DNA from: Phoronis australis
Taxonomy: Eukaryota > Phoronida > Phoronidae
Assembly (NCBI GenBank): GCA_002633005.1
Contig: NMRA01000365.1
Location: 307,660-371,659, forward strand
Direction: 5' to 3'
DNA length: 64,000 bases
Position 1 is the stretch's first letter; each line of letters starts with the position of its first letter. Positions 57,001-64,000 of this stretch are shown one piece after another. The notes below the pieces were generated by a model. That model had not been told where the DNA came from and ran no database searches. It saw only the letters and a list, made by a program, of their open reading frames with translations. The position numbers were made by a program, and so were the translations under genes.

Positions 57001-60000
57001 TATATTAGAAAGTCCTGGAAGCCTATTGTTTTTGGTCATGATCGGATTCAAAATGGCGGACGTGGCGGCCATTTTGTTTCCAATTTCACATTCAAATGCT
57101 CATAGAGGCCGCATTTTTTGACATACAGGGCTGAAACTTGGTACGATTATTACAGAACACTTGCTACAACTGTGCCCAAAATCGTTGACTTTCAGTTAAA
57201 GATGGCAAAAATGTTAACGATGGCGCATGCGCACCTCGATAACTGGCCGAAAACATTTTTTCCTGTAGAGGGCGCATTGGCGAACCAATCATTTTCAAAC
57301 TAGTCACGTGTTTGTTGCTATTGATTGGCTTTATAAAATTTTGTTTAACCGGAAGTTACTTTCAAGATAGCGGCTCTGGCGCATTTTCACCAGTTTTCAA
57401 TTGTTCTACGGTCGCATTTTTAACGGGAAAAGCAAATGACGTGAAGTTTTGCATGTGGATTCCTTGAAGTTTTCTCTTTCAAAAGTCCTGCGATAACGTT
57501 TTTCTCAGACTTACCATTTCCGAGTTATTTGACTTTGAATTTCAAAAAAAAAAATTATGGAATGTTGCGACACTATCAATTTAGACAGAATTTCAGAAGA
57601 TATTTTCCATTTTTCGCAAGGATGTCTATTTTTTTGAATTATTTGAGATTTTCTGACAACGCTGTTCCTTTGTTGAAGCGCTCTTACTGCATTGATGATG
57701 GTTTAGTTTATTTGAACAAGACTGTAGCTTATTTCTTATTAATTTATGACATCTAACTTCGTCGTATGAATGTTATGATGTTGTTCATAATCGCCACCTT
57801 CATCATCACAATCATCATCGTTGTTAATTTTGCCTGTCGCTCAAGATTGTAGGTAGCACTGAACGGCCAGGCCGCGGCCACGGAACATTTTCTAAACCCT
57901 AGAATTTATGTTGAGGGCGTGTGTCAGGTTTGGCGGGTGGTTTGAGGAAATTGTTGACAACAATTGCTAGGAAACTTATTTACTTGTGTTTTTAAATGAG
58001 AAAAGCCAAGTTTTACCTACTTTTGATGCAAACTGGTGGCTGTCATTTGCTATCAACCACTGTCGTCTGCTGTCCGAGAAACCAGGTGCGATTTCAGGTG
58101 GCTGTCAGACAGATCAAATTTGCCAAAAAAGTAGCTGGTAAGAGGCTTACTATGACCACATAGTTAGAATCTAGTGAGGACGAGCATTTTGAATCTGTAG
58201 TCAGACTCTTTCTAGCACTTGCAGGGAAGTGGTTATTTCGGGGAGAAAATTGTCAAATTTGGCGTTTTTTGCAAATAGTTTTATTTGCCAGGATTTTCTT
58301 GCCATGTATATGAAATCTGTACAGTTCGATAGTTTTAACAGGCTTTCATAAGATATTTTTCATTTCTCGCTAGTCGTCATGATCGTCGTCGCCCTCCCCA
58401 TCATCCTGTTTTCGCGTAATTTGTCCAAGTTTCGCTCCTCTGAGCGCACTCGCACTGTTGCCAGTTTCATTCAGCACTTGCCGGTCTTATGTGATAAAAA
58501 TTCAACATTTGTCTCGGTAAGGCCCATATTAGTCGCCGTGTGGCTGAATGCGTACGTATCTATCTGACTGTTATTTTCTGGTGTAAGGGTGAGTAAGCAT
58601 TCACTGTCAGTGGTCATTTTATCGGATATTTAGCTTCAAAACACCAATTATAGTTAATCAAACAATTCATCTTAAAAATAACGGAAACATTTTTATAGTA
58701 TTAGAAACTGTCGGAAGTAAGAGTCAATATTCATTTCTTGTCGATGCTATGCTACCCGTTTCATGAATGGATAGTTCCTGATTAATGTTTTTGATGACAG
58801 GTTCATGTATGTAGCGCGCGCTTCCTGGCCACGTGCTGTTTACACTGGCCAAGCTTCTTATTAGTCGATTCGCGATTTTTACTTGTACAAAAAAACTGGA
58901 ATTCTGTTGAAAGCGGGGGAATATCTATAAAGCAATCCTGTAGACAAGTACACAACATCTGTTCTGAAAGGCTAGACAATTGGTCCTCGCAAGATCAGCA
59001 AAACTTTTATGTTCGTTTTGAGGCATGGCGGAAGTTTGAAGTGTATAGTCACGGCTAAATACCGACATAGCGGCAAGGCTCGTGGTCTACAAATTCTGCG
59101 CACAATGATTTTTTTCAGGACTGTCGGATATTATTGATAAATTGAAGACGTTACTGTAGAATTTCCGGACTGTAGGTAAGGCATTTTTCACACGTACATG
59201 TTCATGGACTAGGTGCTTATTTTAGTAAAGTCTGAAAACGCGTGGGGGGTGCTTACAGGGGCATGGGCGGTTATTACAGCGAATACGGTATTTCAGACAG
59301 TTTGGATATCATAGGGACAATGATATTTCTTTCAGCTTTTAAGCTGTATAAAACACGTTACTATGCCGACACATTTACAAACTATAGGCTGGCCCTTTTC
59401 AAAGGCGATATTTTGCTGTTGCTTTCACAAAATCTGTCAACCTGTCTGCAAATAAATGCGTGCTTCTATTTCCTTTCACCATGTCTTTAAGAAATTGTCA
59501 TTCGTAACTAAGTTGGTAGAGAGAGCCCGTCAGCATCACAAACTTTGGTTTTGCTCCTATTGTGTGGAGCAGGGCAATTACTAAATTAGCGATGACTGCA
59601 AGGCACCAAAACACTGGCAGAAATAAACCAAACTATTGTAGACTAAAACTGGTGTTTTTTCTATCATACTGGCTTGCGAAAACGAATTCAGCGTGAAAAT
59701 GTTGTTATTGTCGTTTGTGCTCGAAGAAATACGATGCCATCGTTTTGCTTGCCAAGAGAAGTGTGTTTACTGTAATGCTAGATATGGTTTATGAGCTGTG
59801 TCAACAAAAGATTGCAAGAACGCTTTAACAATAAAAAAACTTGTTACCTGATCTTGGAAACTCCTTTCGTGTGATGTTGAAACTGTACGCTGTACATTTT
59901 TGACTATACCATGAAACTAATCATGTTTAAAAAACATGGACAGCACATCGGGACACATCTATATATTCGACCTGATGCAATTGATAGAATTTCATTTACA

Positions 60001-63000
60001 CAATCCGAGAAAGAAGGCATTTAGTGAGTGAACACTTTTCCTCCAGGTGACAAATACCATGCAAACTCATGAAATATGACCTTGCTTTTGTACATTTCTT
60101 GCATGTGCATTCCAGTAAAATGTTACAAATACATAAAATGTAACAACTTGTTACATTTTAAGAGAGGCCTAGCAACATAAAATGTAACAATGGCATAAAA
60201 TGTAACAGTTGTTACATTTTACGAAATTGTTACATTTTATGGCATATCAGTGCCATTTTCAACAAAGTACGATCTAAGAGGGTACTTTTTCTGAATTTCT
60301 GGAACAGAAATGTGCATAAAATGTGAACTTTTACACAAAATTAGACTCTAAATGGGTCACTTTTTGTCCAAGCCAACTCTCTAAAGGGGTAGGTATTCAA
60401 ATTTTTCGGGCGACATCCCTCATCCAAAAATACCCCCGCCTGTGTCAGATACCACTTGTTCGTGATTTTGGCCATTTTCTTTGTAGTATGACGATGGTTT
60501 CGTAAAATGTAACAATGGTACATTTCTCGCATGTGCATTCCACCTAAAATGTAACAACTACATAAAATGTGAGCCCGCGAGATACATCATTAGTGCAAAG
60601 GTCACATGTTTGCAGAATTTCTTGTTTTCACATTAATAAGGTGTCACTGAATACAACTGCTCTTTGTTTAGGTTAGACTATGCTAAGATAGCATTGCTGA
60701 TTAGTTCCTACTATACATTGGCATAGTTAGGAGATGCGAATACATCTTAAGGTCTTTTAACCAAAGAGTTCTTCTGTCAAAATGAAGACGTCAGCATTCC
60801 TTGAAAATAACCCAAGCATTTCCTGGAAGTCAAGCTCTTAGGATTAAAGACCTTAAAACAAAATCTCACACAGAGGCTAAATTTGCAAGTTTTTGACGAA
60901 AAAAATAATGGTTGTGGAAAATACACCTACATCTGTGAAAAATTACAATTTTAAGGAAAATGCAGTCATCTGATTACGAACATCTGCGCATTGCTTTTGT
61001 GTAAATGAAATTCCATGATAACCCAGTATTTAAAAATACATGGTTTTATGCATCTACCATCAGTACTTAAAGGCGAAGGCAACCTTTTTTCAAGTCATTT
61101 TTAGCAAAAATAGGGTTCTTTGATTATCCCAGACATATTTTTCACTTATTTACAGTTTTTCGTAATTTAATTAATTACTCGTCGTCTACTCCGGAAGTGA
61201 CATTTTGGGAGGCAAGAATTTCGCGCCAATTTCTTTTCATACAGTCTGACTGTGAGAGCAGTCGAGTCAGCCATTGTTCTACCTCGGTTGTGATAAGTTC
61301 GGTCTTCGTTTGCTTTCAGTTTGTTTACGAGTCAGTCAACATGCCATGCTGTTCCTGCCTACCGAGATGTACTCATTATCGTCTCACGTACAGAGGAAGA
61401 ACTGTCCCACTTGCCCGAGTGTCCCGCGACACACTCCCGATGGTGACTTGAGCACCCAAACTGCTTACATCCCGCCGTGCGACTCCCTCGTCACACACGT
61501 GGCACCTTCTAAATAGCTCCAATACAAAACCACAATAAACTTAGGTTCACCGATCTGTGATGACGAACTGTCTTTTTCACTGGGTATCAAACTGGGACTG
61601 TATTCACTCTCACTACTCAACATCGCTGCAGGGCTGCTTACAGGCTCTGGGCTAGAGACAACAGCACACGGGGAATCACTGCTAGTTCCTGGACTTGCAC
61701 GCTATTGTGTACGTTCGGAGGCATGGGTGACAGTAGATGAAGTGCCTCCAGTCACTGTTTATAGTGGCTACAGCTCGCGAGGCTTCTCGCTTCACTGAAA
61801 AACGAACTTCTCCGGGGTGGCGACGGTGCACTGTCGGGAATCAATAGCGACGGTATGGAACTCTTCTTCAGGCGTTGTTTTGCAGGGACCTTCATCAATT
61901 CAGCGTACGTACATATCTCTGTCGTAATCTGACGGCTGAAAATGCTTGCCACTGTTTTGTACGTTGAGTGAACGGGTAGCGCTGCCTTCTTCACACGAAT
62001 CAGCTAGCCAAGTATGGCAAAGTGTGTCATCCTTCGGAAAGCAATGCAAGGTACCCAAAGCGCGTGAGACGATAATGAGTACATCCTGGTATGCAGCAAC
62101 AGCGTGGCATGTTGACTGACTCGTAAACCAAAGCAAATGACCGCCAAACTTATCACATCCGAGGTAGAACAATGACTGACTTGACAGCTCTCACAGTCTG
62201 ACTGTATGAAAAGAAATTCTTGCCTCCCAAAATGTCACTTCCGGAGTAGAGGACGAGAAATAAATTAAATTACGAAAAGCCGTAATTAAGTGAAAAATAT
62301 GTTTGGGATAATCAACAGACCTTATTTTTGCTAAAAGTGACATGAAAAAAGGTTGCCTTCGCCTTAAAGTTATTTAAGAAATTTAATCCTTGGTAACGAA
62401 GGTAGGCAACTCAGTATTAAATATCATCTTTCTTAACAGTTATTTGTGAAAAAGTCACTCACCAAGCAGATGAATATATCCGGCTTTTCAGAGCTGACAA
62501 AGTTGACACATTTATGGTGGAACAGGCACATACATAGTCCACAGTGCAGTGTGGGATGAACACCCTCCAGGCCGGGGCACTTCAAACTGCAGATCTGTAC
62601 AGGTGGGTCTACCGAGTAACTGCAACATACGTAGCACACAGCATCAGAAAAAAAACAGTATATCCGGCTTGGATAACATACAGTGTCCAACAAATGCGAC
62701 ATTTTCAGAGATCATTTAAGGAATTGACCCACACGGATTTAAGAGAATTTGAAGGACTTGTGGGCCATGTTTAATTTTTTATGCTTTTTCGTTTTCAACT
62801 TTAATGGACCCATTGGCCCAAGTTAAGCAATAACAGTGTGTTAATGAAATTATTTTTGCACACTCCTAAAATTATCCCTGCATTTTCAATTGTCATCACT
62901 TCCTTTATACAACGCAAATTGACACGGCTCAGATTGACAAGGTTCAGATTGACACGGTGTAACTCGCTTGGTGTTGACTGCCATCTTAATGCAAAGTAGT

Positions 63001-63583
63001 GTCAGGATAAAGAGGAGCGCAAAACTTCTGTAAAGCCCAAATTGTACGAGATTATCGAATGCCCTGATGAAAACTGATATTTTGCAATGTTGTTTTTTTC
63101 ACACAAGTCATTCAAGCATCTTATCAAAACAATACAGGAAAACTTCACTGCTTGATGACACTGAAAATTAACATATGAACCGCCATTTGAAATTTCTGGT
63201 CATATTGCATGCGAGTTTAATGCTGAACATTTCTCCCGACACTGTCTATTACCATTTCGCCAGCCATCACAATCTCAGCAAACCAAAACTGGCACAATAC
63301 TCAATTACTTACGTGACCTTTTGGGCCTTTTTAGCCGAAGCTATGTTAGCTACAGTACTCTCAACAGCCTGCATCAGCTGAATTTTCTGTAGCGAGTCCG
63401 GAGCTGCCTTGAACTTTCGCTTTTTTGCTTTTGGCCCACCGGGGCCAAACTTCTTGCGCGCCGATGCAGGCCCGAAGCCAGGCAGCTCAGCGGGGGAGCA
63501 GGCTGTCGTTTGTGGAGAATTCTGTGGTGGTGGCGTGGCCACCGTGACTGCTGTGGGCTTTACAACAGGGGGCGTGACTTTAA
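37561..63583 (-). CDS. Gene A: PHD finger / F-box / leucine-rich-repeat protein with decapeptide tail, 5'-partial
   Basis: Ten exons splice in perfect phase: 63313-63583, 62463-62619, 50783-51783, 49780-49831, 49331-49617, 48791-48944, 46647-46754, 45650-45756, 39635-39746 and 37561-39021, ending at TAA. About 1235 residues are in the window; the N-terminus lies off the right edge. Domain order (numbered from the first visible residue): basic Pro-rich segment with KKRKFK (1-90); PHD finger (about 95-145), C-x2-C-x4-H-x2-C core and a closing C-x2-C; long Pro/Gln-rich linker (145-445); F-box (about 449-490); leucine-rich repeats (490-770); Ser/Thr/Glu-rich decapeptide repeats (about 950-1110); short conserved-looking C-terminus. 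PHD-F-box-LRR is the order found in KDM2/FBXL19, but the F-box does not look close to theirs, and I see no CXXC or JmjC part in the window. By family logic a nuclear SCF ubiquitin-ligase substrate receptor is likely; this is inference. Confidence 0.85.
39635..39746 (-). CDS. Gene A exon: leucine-rich repeat, part 5
   Basis: Acceptor TTATTGCAG, donor GTATGC. Encodes LKELELIMYRLDEGILKVVA then ALTSLRVFSVWP. Confidence 0.87.
40318..40925 (-). mobile_element. Second Penelope-like 3' fragment
   Basis: Closely parallels 33985-34325 on the same strand: the TTAGTGATAATAATCC hairpin, the GGAGCTCAAATAAACCAA block, the ATCTGAACACCAGAG block and the AACAGCACAGTGTGTCTTTA end. The coding part is shorter and more decayed. 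In place of the spacer of the first copy it has a 21-bp minisatellite. In gene A 3'-side intergenic or intronic DNA, between exons 39021 and 45650. Confidence 0.75.
40410..40682. repeat. 21-bp minisatellite, 13 copies
   Basis: GTCAGGTAACATAGGAGAAC plus A, repeated 13 times with rare changes. On the minus strand it reads as the seven-residue repeat CSPMLPD with no stop, an open frame created by the 21-base period, not a gene. Confidence 0.95.
41547..43035 (+). repeat. CTCF-motif modular repeat, copy 3
   Basis: Start block AACAAGAGCAACGCAGAGCG and the hairpin tail at about 43000-43030. Motif cores lie at 41627, 41938, 42078, 42239, 42385, 42529, 42690 and 42821, rotating through the same three module types. 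Confidence 0.87.
43157..43887 (+). repeat. CTCF-motif modular repeat, copy 4
   Basis: Start block AACAAGAGCAGTGCGGAGCA, cores at 43251, 43341, 43483, 43627 and 43788, and the tail ATATGTGGGTGCAT at the end. It follows copy 3 in tandem, separated by about 120 bases of unrelated sequence. Confidence 0.85.
43888..43945. repeat. CAG/CAA microsatellite
   Basis: A run of CAGCAG, CAACAA and AATAATAA triplets following the CTCF-motif repeat copy 4. Confidence 0.85.
44139..45392. mobile_element. hAT-type nonautonomous DNA transposon with 8-bp TSD
   Basis: Terminal inverted repeats CAGGGACTCATCTAG (44139-44153) and CTAGATGAGTCCCTG (45378-45392) are perfect 15-base complements. Both are flanked by the same 8 bases, TCTAGAAG (44131-44138 and 45393-45400). 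CAGGG ends and an 8-bp duplication are diagnostic of hAT. The 1254-base interior has broken frames and no recognisable transposase. It lies in a gene A intron. Confidence 0.9.
45236..45302 (-). repeat. C-rich / G-quadruplex-prone tract
   Basis: On the plus strand, seven or more runs of three or more C, separated by short ACTT or ACCTT spacers; the minus strand could form G-quadruplexes. It lies inside the hAT element. Confidence 0.75.
45650..45756 (-). CDS. Gene A exon: leucine-rich repeat, part 4
   Basis: Acceptor CACATTCCAG, donor CAG/GTATGT, phase 2 out. Encodes LAVLTELRHLRLECGGELPD. A hAT-type element lies 258 bases downstream in the following intron. Confidence 0.87.
46647..46754 (-). 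CDS. Gene A exon: leucine-rich repeat, part 3
   Basis: A 36-codon exon, phase 0 at both ends (acceptor GTTGCCAG, donor GTATGT). Encodes LTFLAQLQGLHQLELGDC. Symmetrical exon of LRR-unit size. Confidence 0.88.
46965..47097. repeat. 19-bp tandem repeat, 7 copies
   Basis: GGTCACTTACTGCTATTTA recurs every 19 bases with scattered changes. In a gene A intron. Confidence 0.9.
47098..48790. other. Gene A intron, no gene seen
   Basis: Contains a plus-strand frame of 147 codons (47128-47571) without recognisable motif, start context or splice support. Nothing else supported. Confidence 0.5.
48791..48944 (-). CDS. Gene A exon: leucine-rich repeats, part 2
   Basis: Acceptor TCTTTCCAG, donor GTGAGT. Encodes LEHLEELKLRGVCG and GLSGLTGLKKL, clear LRR motifs. 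Confidence 0.88.
49331..49617 (-). CDS. Gene A exon: leucine-rich repeats, part 1
   Basis: Acceptor TTGATTGTAG, donor GTAAGG. Contains LRR-like strands such as SLDLRGL and VQHLHMGQCP after a Cys/Trp-rich lead-in. Phase 0 in, phase 2 out. Confidence 0.85.
49780..49831 (-). CDS. Gene A exon: end of F-box
   Basis: Small 52-base exon between the acceptor CTGTCTTCAG and donor GTAAGT. Encodes ASCVCRTWRNVAIHNSL; the C-x-VC-x-W pattern is the usual end of an F-box. Confidence 0.85.
50783..51783 (-). CDS. Gene A large exon: Pro/Gln-rich linker and start of F-box
   Basis: Acceptor TTCTTGTTGCAG, donor AG/GTAAGC in phase 2, 1001 bases. Begins with RCV (last PHD cysteine), continues through a low-complexity Pro, Gln and His-rich linker, then a basic RPRVKK run and the F-box start (HVGFDCLLEIFKCLTIRDR). 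Confidence 0.9.
52245..52720 (+). repeat. TGTAACA-rich dispersed repeat, copy A
   Basis: Shares with copies B and C the blocks AAAATGTAACAACT, TTTGTCACACAGAGGAA, TTGAATTTATG and the end CATTACAGTAAACACACTTC. Gene A intron. Confidence 0.75.
52921..54209. other. Gene A intron, no gene seen
   Basis: AT-rich intron sequence with a GTAGCAGTAACAGTAG-like microsatellite at about 54105-54170. Confidence 0.5.
54210..55125 (+). repeat. TGTAACA-rich dispersed repeat, copy B
   Basis: A longer copy in the same direction as A. It includes the upstream ATGATGTTGGTTTCATAAAA and GTAACAGTTATGTAAAATAC stretch with repeated TGTAACA/TGTTACA words and the same CATTACAGTAAACACACTTC end. Confidence 0.75.
55596..56600 (-). 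mobile_element. CR1/Jockey-type LINE 3' end
   Basis: The minus strand reads the end of a non-LTR reverse transcriptase and its C-terminal domain: KYLGLTLDPNLKFNMHI, SIIQPHIDYCLPVWG, KVQVIQNRAARAILGTKIRD, one frame break, then MYRCINGLAPAYLSRKF and LIWNSLSPEIKRS. It ends with an AATAAATAAATAAATAA tail near 55596-55620. The start of the element is missing, as usual for 5'-truncated LINEs. Confidence 0.85.
57050..57076. repeat. Small GGCGGACGTGGC hairpin
   Basis: AAAATGGC and GCCATTTT pair around a GC-rich loop, within a stretch (56890-57210) resembling dispersed intronic repeats. Confidence 0.5.
57210..59699. other. Gene A intron, no gene seen
   Basis: Mixed unique-looking sequence with short frames only; no domain or repeat structure that I can support. 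Confidence 0.45.
59700..60560 (-). repeat. TGTAACA-rich dispersed repeat, copy C (inverted)
   Basis: The reverse complement of copies A and B: starts with GAAGTGTGTTTACTGTAATG (about 59760) and runs through GACAAATACCATGCAAACTC to the TGTAACA-rich end. Confidence 0.75.
61067..62367 (-). mobile_element. Kolobok-like DNA transposon derivative with THAP-domain remnant
   Basis: TTAA at 61067-61070 and again at 62364-62367 flanks inverted repeats AGGCGAAGGCAACCTTTTTT and its complement (one extra A on the left). The arms stay similar for more than 200 bases, including a short start-codon region (MPCCSCLP on one arm, a matching MPRCCCIPGCTHY-like frame on the other). On the minus strand at 61900-62172 a frame reads LHCFPKDDTLCHTWLAD and HFQPSDYDRD, the pattern of a THAP zinc-finger domain. 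TTAA targets with THAP-type proteins fit Kolobok. It ends 96 bases from the gene A PHD exon. Confidence 0.75.
61740..62172 (-). pseudogene. THAP-domain coding remnant
   Basis: After the C2CH start (MPRCCCIPGCTHY-like, shifted frame) come LHCFPKDD, a W within CHTWLAD, HFQPSDY and, in the next frame, LKKSSIPSLLIPDSAPSPPR. The spacing fits a THAP finger followed by its usual Pro-rich linker. Two frame breaks make it non-functional. Confidence 0.65.
62463..62619 (-). CDS. Gene A exon encoding PHD-type zinc finger
   Basis: Encodes a zinc finger: first pair C-x3-C (ICSLKC), then CGLC-x4-H-HK-C, and its last pair is completed across the splice (FICL joined to RCV, giving C-x2-C). Phase 2 acceptor, phase 0 donor GTGAGT. 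The first pair spacing of three is slightly atypical for a PHD finger. Confidence 0.85.
63313..63583 (-). CDS. Gene A exon (Pro-rich, basic; 5'-most visible)
   Basis: Acceptor GATTTTCAG, one codon base carried from an exon outside the window, donor GTAAGT in phase 2. Encodes a Pro/Thr/Gly-rich stretch with a basic cluster (GPKAKKRKFK), a likely nuclear localisation signal. Confidence 0.8.
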
Positions 63584-63777
63584 CTGAAAATCACAAAAGA
63601 TTAACTTATTTAACATTACTTGCAATGTATGTCCAAATAATGAAAGCGATAATACATTAACAGATTCAAATTCGCATTTATATAGGATTCAGACATACAA
63701 TAAAGAATAGTGAAAGCAGAAATTGCAACTACTTCCTTCGTTAAATGAGAAGTGGTTTATGGGCAACGAAAAAATTT

Positions 63778-64000
63778 GACATGCTCAGGGCACAAAACGA
63801 CACACTGGAACAAGCCAATTTGACAGTCGAGACCACGCTCAGGGCATAAAATGACAGTGTGACAAACCACCTTGACAGTCGAGACCATGCTCAAGGCATA
63901 AAATGACACACTATGACAAGCCAACTTGACAGCCGAGACCATGATCAGAGCATAAAATGACACTAACTTGACAGTCGAGACCATGCTCAAGGCATATAAT
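63778..64000. repeat. ~52-bp tandem repeat running off the right edge
   Basis: Four to five diverged units with GACAGTCGAGACCATGCTCA and GGCATAAAATGACAC blocks, spacings 52, 54 and 42. Confidence 0.8.

Overview
The window is a piece of an animal nuclear genome: intron-rich genes, AT-rich introns full of repeats, GT-AG splice sites, and a wide mix of transposons. The gene and repeat content suggests a marine invertebrate, perhaps an invertebrate deuterostome, but the sequence alone does not settle the phylum. One ambiguous base (n) lies near 44766.

Three genes are supported by exons whose reading frames and intron phases join exactly. (1) Gene B, minus strand, starts at 20663 and runs off the left edge (five coding exons found, last one seen at 4075-4161). 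It encodes a basic, probably nuclear protein that I do not recognise. (2) TRAPPC6, plus strand, is complete in six exons from 22023 to 36732 and encodes a 157-residue subunit of the TRAPP vesicle-tethering complex. (3) Gene A, minus strand, enters from the right edge and stops at 37561. It has ten exons and about 1235 residues, and joins a PHD-type zinc finger, a proline-rich region, an F-box, leucine-rich repeats and a long decapeptide-repeat tail. Genes B and TRAPPC6 are divergent and about 1.4 kb apart. TRAPPC6 and gene A converge tail to tail, with 3' UTRs that probably overlap.

The rest is introns loaded with repeats. Gene B introns hold a three-module repeat carrying CTCF-like motifs, an LTR-like sequence with a cluster of heat-shock elements, a 14-copy 56-bp satellite, a broken L1/Tx1-type LINE (about 9.2-14.4 kb) and a broken Ty3/gypsy element (15.0-19.3 kb). 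TRAPPC6 introns hold a foldback element, an inverted-repeat pair around a broken exon pair, a tRNA-Leu-like sequence nested in inverted repeats, a LINE 3' fragment, a Penelope-like fragment and an element with CAGGGCCCGG ends. Gene A introns hold a second Penelope-like fragment with a 21-bp minisatellite, more of the CTCF-motif repeat, a hAT-type element with an intact 8-bp target duplication, a CR1/Jockey-type LINE end, a dispersed TGTAACA-rich family, and a TTAA-flanked element encoding part of a THAP domain (Kolobok-like).

The three host genes show no obvious functional link; nothing here forms an operon-like system. The most unusual items are the CTCF-motif higher-order repeat, the heat-shock-element LTR, the Kolobok/THAP and hAT insertions, and the repeated appearance of short tandem expansions inside transposon coding regions.
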